Assembly (NCBI GenBank): GCA_023414985.1
Contig: JAEZLY010000092.1
Location: forward strand, 1-18,703
Length of the DNA: 18,703 bases
Origin: Bacillota bacterium
GTDB taxonomy: Bacteria; Bacillota; Clostridia; Lachnospirales; Lachnospiraceae
Direction: 5' to 3'
A program made the position numbers and the translations under genes. The notes beneath the pieces were generated by a model. It searched no databases. It was not told the origin of the DNA and saw only the letters and a program-made list of their open reading frames with translations. Positions 1 to 7,343 of this stretch are shown one piece after another; position 1 is the first letter of the stretch, and every line of letters starts with the position of its first letter.

Positions 1-1590
1 CCTGCAGGAGTAAGCAATGAAATCATGGAAATGATGGATGATATCATTGACCAGGTTAATCAGGCGGAGATTTTTGCAGATCATATGCTTGGTAAGAAGC
101 TAAAAATAAATCGCAAGAAGATGGAAGAGGTATACCATGTTCTCCTTTCGAATAACAGGGAAGAAGAGGTAAGCTCAGAAACTTTGTTAAAGTATTCCAA
201 GGAGGATACCCAACAGGCCTTGGAGGAAATGAAGGATTCCTATGCCAAGATTCTGTCCTATGCGGGAATTTCTGGCGAGGATGCCGAGAGAATGATGACT
301 GCAATGCAGGATTTCATTCATCTGAAGGACAAATCCTCCATCGACGATTCCGTACGGTTATTAAGGAGGCGCTTGGCAGATTATCATTATTCTATTTATC
401 TTCCGGTATTCCTTCGCGCTTACAATGAGAAAAAGGCTCCAAGAATTATTGATATGTTTTTAAAATACGGCTTTGCGGACGAGAGACTTCTGACCAATGA
501 TCAGATGCTGTCTGTTTATTTTCTGAAGGATCAGGAAGAAAAGCTGGGAAACTGCAATACCTATGATATGAAGAGTTGGCTGACCTTGATTTATGAGGGC
601 AAGAAAGAACCTTCCAAGAATGAGTTTGACATGGAGTATACGGAAATGCTTGCCGATATGAGAAGGCAGAATAAGCTGACAGAAAAAGAAGTCCTGGAAT
701 GGCAGTCAAATAATTTAAAGAAGTTGGAATACGAAATCCAGAATATGTTCAAGTATAATAACAGGACAACCAACGGACAGATTACAAGCTTCGTTCCGGT
801 GCTTCATAAGGACCAGTGGGCGAACAGCATCGAGAGGCTCTATATCACCAACGCAAAGGTGAACGAGGTAATCAACAACATCTTAAAAATCGATTATTCT
901 GTATTTGACCGAGAGGTTATCTACAGCAGTAAAGAGAAGAAGATTGTAAAAGAATATATCATCAAACGTGTATTTCCTGATATTATCCTTTTCCCGAATG
1001 TCGGTACGAACGGTATTATGTGGCAGGAGATTTCAGGTAAGAAGAGAGATACTCCCGGACGATTCTTTCTACCGATCTTTTCCGAGATTAATCTGGGGCT
1101 TCTTCTGACCAGGATTCTTGGCCGCTACCGCTGGGAGCTCTGCCGTACCATAGAAGGTATCGCCTGGAATGATATACAGAATAAATCGCTTACTTCCGAA
1201 TACAGCGATTATCTGCAGTTTTATCGAAAAAACAAGGAGCTTTCGGAAGAAAAGAAGGAAAAGATCAAGCTTCAGATTCAAAAGGGAAAGAACAGCAGCC
1301 GTGAAATATTTGTTATTGATTATGAAATGTGGATCAATTATGAAACAATGGGCGCTGTAAAACTGAATAAACCGGTCCGGGAGATGATGGCAACCTATTG
1401 CCCCTTTGCAAAGGAGCTGAGGGAACAGCTTAAGATGCAGCCGCTTTTTGAAGAAGCGATGGCCAGATATTATCGGGAAAAGCAGAAGAAGGTTCGTGAG
1501 ATTGAGGGAAGACACCGTATGCTTATGAAGGATAATATTGAAATCACGCAGGAGCTTAAGGATACCCTGGATTATTATAAGGAAATGTAA
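1..1590 (+). CDS. Uncharacterised large clostridial protein, 5'-truncated by window edge
   Basis: The frame is open from base 1. The first in-frame ATG is at 25, but the eight codons before it are open and no ribosome binding site sits at a proper distance from it, so the true N-terminus probably lies outside the window. About 529 residues are visible, ending at TAA 1588-1590. The protein is highly charged, soluble and mostly helical, with no signal peptide or membrane segment. The N-terminal third is rich in Glu/Lys helices; the middle has aromatic-rich stretches such as FPDIILFPNVG and GRFFLPIFSEIN; the C-terminus is a Lys/Glu coiled-coil-like helix. It may belong to the DUF5716-type clostridial families, which from memory occur beside DUF5717 and Hsp70-like genes; I could not verify this. 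No catalytic motif was seen. The next + strand gene, a TPR/ATPase, may be a functional partner, but 490 bases with their own promoters separate them. Confidence 0.75.
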   Translation, partial: PAGVSNEIMEMMDDIIDQVNQAEIFADHMLGKKLKINRKKMEEVYHVLLSNNREEEVSSETLLKYSKEDTQQALEEMKDSYAKILSYAGISGEDAERMMTAMQDFIHLKDKSSIDDSVRLLRRRLADYHYSIYLPVFLRAYNEKKAPRIIDMFLKYGFADERLLTNDQMLSVYFLKDQEEKLGNCNTYDMKSWLTLIYEGKKEPSKNEFDMEYTEMLADMRRQNKLTEKEVLEWQSNNLKKLEYEIQNMFKYNNRTTNGQITSFVPVLHKDQWANSIERLYITNAKVNEVINNILKIDYSVFDREVIYSSKEKKIVKEYIIKRVFPDIILFPNVGTNGIMWQEISGKKRDTPGRFFLPIFSEINLGLLLTRILGRYRWELCRTIEGIAWNDIQNKSLTSEYSDYLQFYRKNKELSEEKKEKIKLQIQKGKNSSREIFVIDYEMWINYETMGAVKLNKPVREMMATYCPFAKELREQLKMQPLFEEAMARYYREKQKKVREIEGRHRMLMKDNIEITQELKDTLDYYKEM

Positions 1591-1634
1591 GGTTCTACAA
1601 AATCAGAGGGTACACAATTGGTGTAAGTGCTTTT

Positions 1635-1672
1635 CCAGTGTATATAATTGTGTATACAATTATATACACTGG
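1635..1672. repeat. 38-bp inverted repeat (16-bp perfect stem, 6-nt loop)
   Basis: The arms CCAGTGTATATAATTG (1635-1650) and CAATTATATACACTGG (1657-1672) are exact reverse complements around TGTATA. The element lies 44 bases after the stop of the upstream gene. No T-run follows on either strand, so it is not a standard intrinsic terminator. It could be a transcript-end or stability hairpin, an operator, or a remnant of a mobile repeat. Confidence 0.8.
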
Positions 1673-1723
1673 ACTATATAAAACAAATATTTATTAATAA
1701 TTTATAAATTATCAGATATCATA

Positions 1724-1752
1724 TTGACAGACCGGTAGCTCGGACGTATAAT
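1724..1752 (+). promoter_or_regulatory. Consensus sigma-A promoter of the 1759-1966 transcript
   Basis: TTGACA (1724-1729), a 17-base spacer and TATAAT (1747-1752) match the vegetative consensus at every position. Transcription should start near 1759. No long ORF follows; the short transcript ends at the terminator 1930-1966. Confidence 0.85.
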
Positions 1753-1796
1753 AAGGTTACACAAAAGAGAGATAGAAAAGAGGAGCATCTTCAACC

Positions 1797-1868
1797 ATGG
1801 ATGCAATATCAAGCTATCAGGAGGTGATACCATTGTACACGGTGAAAAGGGCTTACCGGGAAGGCTGA
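1797..1868 (+). CDS. Possible leader peptide / small ORF (23 aa, alternative 11 aa)
   Basis: ATG at 1797 follows AGGAG (1781-1785) at 11 bases and reads 23 codons to TGA 1866-1868. In the same frame a TTG at 1833 lies four bases after AGGAGGTGAT (1819-1828), an exact match to the 16S rRNA 3' end complement; starting there gives 11 residues ending in YREG. Two in-frame start signals, both inside a short promoter-to-terminator transcript, argue for real translation. The peptide resembles nothing I know. It has no Trp, Cys or His run that would indicate amino-acid attenuation. The Shine-Dalgarno match could instead serve an RNA-RNA or ribosome interaction. Confidence 0.4.
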   Translation: MDAISSYQEVIPLYTVKRAYREG

Positions 1869-1929
1869 CGGAACGAGTAGATGACAGCTTTCTTATACGG
1901 AAAGCATATTAAAATATATGGTATTCGAT

Positions 1930-1966
1930 AAGTTGCCTTGAGTGAAAAACTTAGGGCAACTTTTTT
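1930..1966 (+). terminator. Strong intrinsic terminator of the small transcript
   Basis: The stem 1930-1943 with 1949-1962 is 14 bp including two G-U pairs, closes on GAAAA, and runs into a six-T tract (1961-1966). It ends the transcript from the 1724-1752 promoter, 116 bases before the next gene start. Confidence 0.85.
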
Positions 1967-2024
1967 GTCATTCATTAAATAGAAAAAACTGTATGTTTAT
2001 TTTGTTTCTTCCAGCGCTTTATAC

Positions 2025-2053
2025 TTGTCTAATCTTGGGACAAATGGTAGTAT
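2025..2053 (+). promoter_or_regulatory. Probable promoter of the TPR/AAA gene
   Basis: TTGTCT (2025-2030), a 17-base spacer and TAGTAT (2048-2053) lie about 30 bases before the ATG at 2083 and downstream of the 1930-1966 terminator. Four of six bases match in each box, so strength should be moderate. Confidence 0.45.
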
Positions 2054-2082
2054 TAATGTAGGTGTACAAAGGAGGTTGTAAC

Positions 2083-3984
2083 ATGGGAAGCTACGATAAC
2101 ATTGTAAAGATTGAAGAGATGAGAAAACGCATGGAAGAAGGCAATAACCAAGCGGCCTTAATAATTCTCGATACAATGGATACCAGAAAAATCAAAAACA
2201 TGTCAGACCTTAGCCTGATTGCGGAGGTCTATGCGCAAAGCGAAAGATATGAAGAAGCGGAAAAGCTGTTTCTTAAAATATACGAGAAGACAAAGTCCAG
2301 GAAATCCCTGTACCAGTTAATTGATCTTTCCATTAAAAATAGTAACGTAGAGGATGCGCAGCAGTATTTAAATGAATATCAGAAAGTGGCTCCGAAGGAT
2401 TTCTATAAATACATATTCCAGTATAAGATAGATAAGTTGAAATGTGAACCTTACGAGGTGCTGATCCGTACCCTTCTGACGCTGAAGCAGACAGAATATA
2501 TGGAAAAATGGGCCTATGAGTTGGCTAAGACTTATTATAAAGCAGGGATGGAGAAGGAATGTGTCAGAGAATGCTCGGATATTATCCTGTGGTTTGGAGA
2601 AGGTGTATATGTTGAAAAAGCCAAGATACTCCGTTCCTACTTCTCGGGTGAGACTGACAAGGAGAAGATCATGGAGGAGCTGAAGCGCCGTGCCATGGAG
2701 GATACCGTCAGAACGACGGCAGTCGTGGAAAGCATTCCTGATATTACCGTACAGGAAGAGCAAGCGGATTATGAAGATGATTTAAAGAAAGATATTCAAA
2801 CGATCATGACAGAAGGCTGGAGCGAGGAAGAGGAGGCTTATGAAGAAGAAACTGACGAGGTGAGTTCCGGCCGGAATGATTCCATAGAGAGGATTATGAC
2901 AGAAGAATACGATATGACATCTGAAGCAGAAGACAGTGTGCAGTACTTGTCTGAGGCGGCGGCTTCCGAGGAAGAGGCAACAATATCTGTTGAAGCGGAT
3001 AGTGCCCCCGAGTTTGGTGCAGCAGAAGCCATAGAGGGAATGGCATCAGAAGAAGATGCAGCTGATACTGAGGCAGTAACCGAAGTGGATCCGAATGACG
3101 GCGATCTGCCGGAAGAGACAAGATCGGAAAGAGAGATTGCGGAGCAGGAGGTAGAACATGCGCTTTACAATCTGCTGGATGAGATGGAGCTGGATGAGGA
3201 TGACAGGAAGCTGGGAATGATAGCCGAACAATACGACTTCCTTCCTGAGGAGCTGTTTGGTAATTTCCTGCATGTGAAGGCAGTAAAAAAGCAGCTTGTA
3301 AAAAGCCTTGAGGGAATCTTGGATGAACATACCAGGACGGTGCAGATCATTCTTACCGGGAATACCGGTTCAGGGAAGACTGCGCTGGCAAAGGATATTA
3401 CGATGTTCCTTTATAAAACAGGGAAATTAAAGTCCTCAAAAATCGCTAAGATTAAAGCGGAAAAGCTGAATGGTCTGGATCTTATGTCAAGAATGGAGAC
3501 ATTAAGAGACTGCTGTCTGGTGGTTGAAAATGCCAGTGACTTAAATCGTCAGACAATCGAAAGTATCTTGGAATTATGCAACACCTTAAAGGGGAATATC
3601 GCGGTAATATTTGAAGAAAATAAAAAGAACATGAACAAGCTGTTCAGAGAATGCCCGAGACTTATGGACTTATTTAAAAATAGAATCCATCTTCCGCAAT
3701 ATACACAGGAGGACTTGATGGGTTTTGCTGTTGCCTGCTTAAGGCAAGAAGAGTATCAGCTGAACCCCAAGGCTGCAGTGATACTGCAGCATAAAATCGC
3801 ACAGATTATGAAACAATCAGAAGCTCATACGCATCTGGAACAGATCTCAACACTGATGCAGGGTGCTATGAATGCAGCAGATATCAGGACGGGAAAAACT
3901 CTGTCAATACTGGCTTCTCAGGGTAAACTGAAAGATGTGGATATACTTACGATACTTCCGGAGGATTTTACGGTTAGACCTTAA
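2083..3984 (+). CDS. TPR-repeat protein with C-terminal AAA-type P-loop ATPase domain
   Basis: 633 residues starting at ATG 2083, chosen because AAAGGAGG sits 7 bases upstream; a longer GTG start at 2062 would place that site inside the gene. Residues about 10-190 form helical TPR-like repeats (for example LIAEVYAQSERYEEAEKLF). Residues about 225-357 are a low-complexity acidic linker rich in Glu, Asp and Ala. Residues about 380-560 are an AAA-type domain with Walker A GNTGSGKT (426-433). The Walker B position reads CLVVENAS (478-485) instead of the usual DE pair, so hydrolysis may be weakened. A segment around 515-545, with RLMDLFKNRIHLPQY, resembles the CbbX/SpoVK-type sensor 1 to arginine-finger region. 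No signal peptide or membrane helix, so cytoplasmic. The tail overlaps the convergent Ig-like gene by 11 bases. Role unknown; a scaffold or remodelling ATPase is an inference from domains. Confidence 0.8.
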   Translation: MGSYDNIVKIEEMRKRMEEGNNQAALIILDTMDTRKIKNMSDLSLIAEVYAQSERYEEAEKLFLKIYEKTKSRKSLYQLIDLSIKNSNVEDAQQYLNEYQKVAPKDFYKYIFQYKIDKLKCEPYEVLIRTLLTLKQTEYMEKWAYELAKTYYKAGMEKECVRECSDIILWFGEGVYVEKAKILRSYFSGETDKEKIMEELKRRAMEDTVRTTAVVESIPDITVQEEQADYEDDLKKDIQTIMTEGWSEEEEAYEEETDEVSSGRNDSIERIMTEEYDMTSEAEDSVQYLSEAAASEEEATISVEADSAPEFGAAEAIEGMASEEDAADTEAVTEVDPNDGDLPEETRSEREIAEQEVEHALYNLLDEMELDEDDRKLGMIAEQYDFLPEELFGNFLHVKAVKKQLVKSLEGILDEHTRTVQIILTGNTGSGKTALAKDITMFLYKTGKLKSSKIAKIKAEKLNGLDLMSRMETLRDCCLVVENASDLNRQTIESILELCNTLKGNIAVIFEENKKNMNKLFRECPRLMDLFKNRIHLPQYTQEDLMGFAVACLRQEEYQLNPKAAVILQHKIAQIMKQSEAHTHLEQISTLMQGAMNAADIRTGKTLSILASQGKLKDVDILTILPEDFTVRP

Positions 3985-4318
3985 ATTGGATGGTAATATC
4001 GTTGGGTAGCTTCTGTCCGCGTTTTGATTTCACGTTGGTTGTAACATGCAGAAGATAGGACTCATTCTTTGCATAAGGAGCCAGTGGCTCAATTTCGATA
4101 CAGTTATTCACGGAATCATAGCGGATGTTGGTAGGAAGCGGTGCCTGGTTCATAGATGTCACATAAAGGTTGCGATTATTAACAGTAGTAGGATTTAACG
4201 GAGCGGTGAATTTGATTTTCCAGACAAAATTACCGGTTTTAAACTTAAGACTTTGTTTGACACGGTTATTTACTCCGCCCTCTACGGATTCAATTGTAAT
4301 AAAATTGTTGTTGGCCAT
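3974..4318 (-). CDS. Small stand-alone Ig-like (SbsA/Big_5-type) domain protein
   Basis: 114 residues from ATG at 4318, chosen because GGAGAGG lies 7 bases before it on the - strand; a longer start at 4360 lacks a site. The sequence FVWKIKFTAPLNPTTVNNRN, the later IEIEPLAPYAKNESYLLHVT, and the end DITIQFKV follow the pattern of bacterial Ig-like SbsA-type domains, in which a hydrophobic strand is followed by the P-L-x-P-x-T turn. Such domains are usually parts of secreted surface proteins, but this one has no signal peptide, no anchor and no other domain, so it appears cytoplasmic as encoded. It converges with and overlaps the TPR/AAA gene by 11 bases (3974-3984), with no terminator between them. 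Function unknown; a structural or binding role is inference. Confidence 0.75.
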   Translation of the reverse strand: MANNNFITIESVEGGVNNRVKQSLKFKTGNFVWKIKFTAPLNPTTVNNRNLYVTSMNQAPLPTNIRYDSVNNCIEIEPLAPYAKNESYLLHVTTNVKSKRGQKLPNDITIQFKV

Positions 4319-4389
4319 AAGTGATCCTCTCCATCTATTTACATAGTAAAAAAGTATCATATATCGATAAATCCCTATTTATCAAATAT

Positions 4390-4417
4390 ATTATAGCATA
4401 AAATATCTAAACTTCAA
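4390..4417 (-). promoter_or_regulatory. Promoter of the Ig-like gene (- strand)
   Basis: On the - strand TTGAAG (4417-4412), a 16-base spacer and TATAAT (4395-4390) precede the gene by about 70 bases. The 5' leader then contains a 7-bp hairpin, GATAAAT (4366-4372) with ATTTATC (4377-4383), right at the expected start site. Confidence 0.55.
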
Positions 4418-4673
4418 CTGTGTAGCGGTAGAAACAAGGAATTACGTATATATTTTTGTAAAGTTTCGTACGAAATAGGATAAAATGCGTATATTCCCAT
4501 TGAAATATGGGGAATTACGTGCATATAAAATTTTTTGCGGCTAAAAATAGATAATAGAAATATAGTACGGAAGTTAAATAATTTTATACATTTGTATAGT
4601 GGATTTATCTATAATATCGGAGAAAAGTGTCGAAAGCTGAAGCCTTGTCGGCCTGGTATTTTTTAAAAAATAA
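4418..4673. other. AT-rich divergent intergenic region with a 12-bp palindrome
   Basis: About 255 bases between the Ig-like promoter and the murA promoter hold no convincing ORF or RNA. The only sharp feature is the perfect palindrome TTTCGTACGAAA (4464-4475), which could be a dimeric repressor site. Other hairpins here are imperfect and short. Confidence 0.4.
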
Positions 4674-4701
4674 TTTACAAAACACCACTTTGTGGTATAA
4701 T
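4674..4701 (+). promoter_or_regulatory. murA promoter
   Basis: TTTACA (4674-4679), a 16-base spacer and a perfect TATAAT (4696-4701), about 90 bases before murA. The spacer carries an inverted repeat, ACCAC TTT GTGGT (4684-4696), running into the -10 box; a repressor or merely chance could explain it. Confidence 0.65.
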
Positions 4702-4789
4702 CAAATTGGCAATTAAAAACTTAACAAAATCTTAACTTGTTTTATATGCAATTTGAACAAACTTAAGTTCGATTAAATTGAGGTGTGCG

Positions 4790-6088
4790 ATGGAGCAGTA
4801 TATTATTAAAGGCGGAAGACCGCTTGTTGGAGAAGTAACGATCAGTGGTTATAAGAATGCAGCGCTTGGGATCATCGCTGGAGCAATTATGACCGATGAG
4901 ACTGTTAAGATAGAAAATGTACCGGACATTAGGGATATTGACGTTCTATTACAGGCAATTGAGGATATTGGTGCTAAGGTAGAGCGCATCAGCCGAAATA
5001 CAATAAAAATCACCGGAAGTAAAATTCATACGGTGGATGTGGACTTTGACTATGTCAGAAAGATTCGTGCCTCTTATTATTTGGTGGGTGCGTTGCTTGG
5101 AAAATATAAAAGCGGCAAGGTAGCACTTCCGGGAGGCTGTAATATAGGAAGCAGACCGATTGACCAGCATATCAAGGGCTTTGAAGCACTTGGTGCTGAG
5201 GTAAAGATTGAACATGGTTTAATCTGTGCGGAGGCCGAGGAATTAAAGGGGGCACATGTTTACTTTGACTGCTCCAGTGTCGGTGCAACCATCAATGTAA
5301 TGCTGGCAGCCTGCCTGGCGGATGGTATGACTATTCTTGAAAACTCCTCCAAGGAGCCTCATGTCGTAGATGTGGCAAACTTCCTGAACAGTATGGGAGC
5401 GAATATCAAAGGTGCCGGTACGGATGTAATCCGTATCAAGGGTGTTCCGAAGCTGCACGGCAGTGAATATTCCATCATACCGGATCAGATCGAAGCAGGA
5501 ACCTTTATGTTTGCTGCTGCCGCCACAAAAGGTGACATTCTGATCAAAAATGTAATTCCGAAGCATTTGGAAGCCTTTACTGCTAAGCTGATCGAAATCG
5601 GCGCAACAGTCGAAGAGTTTGATGATATGGTTCATGTAATGGCAAATAAACGTCTTGGGAATTCTCATGTCAAGACATTAGTATACCCTGGTTTCCTGAC
5701 AGACATGCAGCCGCAGATGACGACGCTGCTGGCGATCTCCAAGGGAACAAGCATCGTAACCGAGAGCATTTTTGAAAACCGTTTTAAATATGTTGACGAG
5801 TTGACACGAATGGGAGCCAGTATTAAGGTAGAAGGAAATACAGCAATTATTGAGGGAGTAGAGAAATTTACCGGAGCTAGTGTCTGTGCACCGGATCTTC
5901 GTGGCGGTGTTGCTTTGGTTATGGCCGGTCTGATGGCAGACGGTTATACCATCGTAGAGAATATCGAATTTATCGAGCGAGGTTATGAGAAATTCGAGAG
6001 TAAGATGCAGCAGCTGGGTGCGGCTATGGTAAAGGTAGATTCCACGGATATGAAGGCAATCAAGAAATTTAAGCTGAAGGTAAGCTGA
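4790..6088 (+). CDS. murA: UDP-N-acetylglucosamine 1-carboxyvinyltransferase (MurA)
   Basis: 432 residues. Transfers enolpyruvate from PEP to UDP-GlcNAc, the first committed cytoplasmic step of peptidoglycan synthesis; target of fosfomycin. ATG 4790 follows GAGG by 6 bases; a TTG at 4778 would include that site. The family signatures are present: SGYKNAAL with the substrate-binding Lys22, and LPGGCNIGSRPID with the catalytic Cys (Cys117 here, Cys115 in E. coli), which predicts fosfomycin sensitivity of the enzyme. DQIEAGTFM and LTDMQPQMTTLL, the C-terminal substrate-loop motifs, are intact. Length is normal. Many clostridia carry two murA paralogues; which one this is cannot be told from the window. 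The gene is monocistronic, with its own promoter upstream and a terminator at 6105-6139. Confidence 0.97.
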   Translation: MEQYIIKGGRPLVGEVTISGYKNAALGIIAGAIMTDETVKIENVPDIRDIDVLLQAIEDIGAKVERISRNTIKITGSKIHTVDVDFDYVRKIRASYYLVGALLGKYKSGKVALPGGCNIGSRPIDQHIKGFEALGAEVKIEHGLICAEAEELKGAHVYFDCSSVGATINVMLAACLADGMTILENSSKEPHVVDVANFLNSMGANIKGAGTDVIRIKGVPKLHGSEYSIIPDQIEAGTFMFAAAATKGDILIKNVIPKHLEAFTAKLIEIGATVEEFDDMVHVMANKRLGNSHVKTLVYPGFLTDMQPQMTTLLAISKGTSIVTESIFENRFKYVDELTRMGASIKVEGNTAIIEGVEKFTGASVCAPDLRGGVALVMAGLMADGYTIVENIEFIERGYEKFESKMQQLGAAMVKVDSTDMKAIKKFKLKVS

Positions 6089-6104
6089 TAATATAACAGA
6101 GTAA

Positions 6105-6139
6105 AAGGCTATGGAACACTTCCATAGCCTTCTTTTTTT
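6105..6139 (+). terminator. murA intrinsic terminator, probably bidirectional
   Basis: The 11-bp stem 6105-6115 with 6121-6131 (AAGGCTATGGA and its complement) is followed by a seven-T run (6133-6139). Read from the - strand the same hairpin is followed by TTTT, so it may also end the convergent HD-GYP transcript. Confidence 0.92.
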
Positions 6140-6175
6140 GTTATGTATCAACACAAAATAATCAATCTGAACTGC

Positions 6176-7258
6176 TTACACAAAAGCTTTTATATATAAA
6201 TCCCTGTTCTTGGATAAATCTATAAACTGACTGCTTATCTTAATAACAGGTCTGGATAAATCCAACTTATTGATCAGTACGATTTCACCGATCATATCGT
6301 TATTCAGTTTTACTGAATTACTAATATAAGTCTGAGCTATTCCTTCCAAAAATATCATAATATATTTGGGATCATATTTGGTGAGCCCCTCGCTTTCAAA
6401 AATAGATAACACTTCAAAAGGGCACATGGGACCTCGGTAAACCCTGGCACAGGTCATGGCATCATAAACATCCGCTATCGCTACAAGCTTTGCAAAAGGG
6501 TCTATCTGTTCACTGCGGAAACCATAAGGATATCCCGAACCGTCGCATCGTTCATGATGCATCAATGCGGCATGCTTGATCCGCAGGTCGACAGGCTGAT
6601 TCTTTAATAGATTGTAGCCCCTTATGGTATGGGTCTTGATCGTATTGAATTCTTCTGTTGTTAATTTTGCAGGCTTTAGCATAATCTGTGGAGGAATTGC
6701 GAGCTTTCCGATATCATGGAGAAGTCCGCATAAGGTAATCACTTCAAGATCCTCCGGATTAAAATGAAGCCATCTGCCAATAATATTACAGAACAATGAA
6801 ACATTCAGACTGTGCATATAGGTGCTATCATCATATTCTCTCATACAATGAAGCATATGAAAGAGATCTGTATTGGAATCACAATGGGAAAGGATTCGCT
6901 CGGTGTCCGACAGAAGCTTGTCAATGTCCGGTACCTTTTGGTGATGAGCAATCCCGTCCAGGGAATTCTTCAAATCGCCTACCGTATTCTGGTAAGCCTG
7001 ATGGAAGCGCTGGAAGGATTCACTCTTTTTGATTCTTTCGATGTAGGTTTCCTTCTGCCGGAATGAATCAGAGGAAAGCGCTGCCGGGATACTGAAGACC
7101 GTGAGCTCCATTATGGAGTGAAATTCCAGGCGGGCGATACTTCGATCGGTCAAAGTGGTATCTTTTGACATGATCAGACTTCCATCCTTTGTATAGACAT
7201 CCGCAGCAACTACCATCCCGGGAATAGCTTGTGACAGTAATATTTTTATCTTATCCAT
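6176..7258 (-). CDS. HD-GYP domain protein, putative cyclic-di-GMP phosphodiesterase
   Basis: 360 residues. HD-GYP proteins hydrolyse cyclic di-GMP with a metal centre. Residues 1-130 are an N-terminal region of the type often found before this domain. Catalytic elements in order: His149, HDIGK (181-185), His210, HHERCDGSGYP (234-244, the HD-GYP signature, complete) and Asp263 in IADVYDAM. The C-terminal stretch GEIVLINKLDLSRP is common in clostridial members. There is no membrane helix or receiver domain, so it appears to be a cytoplasmic effector with an unknown input. ATG 7258 is the first possible start, since an in-frame stop lies four codons upstream; the nearest strong ribosome binding site is 30 bases away, across a hairpin. 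Substrate and activity are inferred from family; other cyclic dinucleotides are possible. Confidence 0.9.
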   Translation of the reverse strand: MDKIKILLSQAIPGMVVAADVYTKDGSLIMSKDTTLTDRSIARLEFHSIMELTVFSIPAALSSDSFRQKETYIERIKKSESFQRFHQAYQNTVGDLKNSLDGIAHHQKVPDIDKLLSDTERILSHCDSNTDLFHMLHCMREYDDSTYMHSLNVSLFCNIIGRWLHFNPEDLEVITLCGLLHDIGKLAIPPQIMLKPAKLTTEEFNTIKTHTIRGYNLLKNQPVDLRIKHAALMHHERCDGSGYPYGFRSEQIDPFAKLVAIADVYDAMTCARVYRGPMCPFEVLSIFESEGLTKYDPKYIMIFLEGIAQTYISNSVKLNNDMIGEIVLINKLDLSRPVIKISSQFIDLSKNRDLYIKAFV

Positions 7259-7296
7259 GATATTTGACTATCTGTAGATGCAGATAAACTCCTTCC
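7259..7296 (-). promoter_or_regulatory. Distant Shine-Dalgarno separated from the start by a hairpin
   Basis: On the - strand GGAAGGAG (7296-7289) is 30 bases from ATG 7258. Between them TATCTG (7286-7281) and CAGATA (7274-7269) form a 6-bp hairpin with a 6-base loop. Folding this 18-base element leaves an effective spacing of about 12 bases. No better site lies nearer the start. Confidence 0.45.
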
Positions 7297-7343
7297 GATT
7301 ATGCATAAAATTACGCTATTTTTAGACAATACTTCCAGATATA

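Larger units (their letters stand above)
1759..1966 (+). ncRNA. Unrecognised small structured RNA or leader transcript of about 208 nt
   Basis: A perfect promoter at its 5' side and a strong intrinsic terminator at its 3' side define a discrete transcript. Visible local hairpins: GCATC (1785-1789) with GATGC (1800-1804); TATCA (1815-1819) with TGATA (1825-1829), which places GGAGG in the loop; and GCTTTC (1887-1892) with GAAAGC (1900-1905). It holds a 23-codon ORF and a nearly perfect ribosome binding site. I do not recognise a known riboswitch or sRNA family. It may be an independent sRNA, a small mRNA, or an attenuating leader of the gene at 2083. Because that gene has its own promoter candidate at 2025-2053, an independent RNA is at least as likely. 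Start and end are inferred from promoter and terminator. Confidence 0.6.

Noticed and set aside
1069..1515. 148-codon open frame on the - strand inside the first gene
   Set aside because: Shadow frame: antisense to a clearly coding frame, no ribosome binding site, composition of translated antisense (Leu/Phe/Ile-rich).
1759..1966. Lysine, c-di-AMP or 6S RNA identity for the small transcript
   Set aside because: The core conserved stretches of the lysine and ydaO aptamers are not present, and the transcript lacks the long closing stem with central bubble expected of 6S RNA.
5243..6154. Long - strand open frames over murA (141 and 158 codons)
   Set aside because: They lie opposite the conserved murA coding sequence and have no start signals or recognisable domains.
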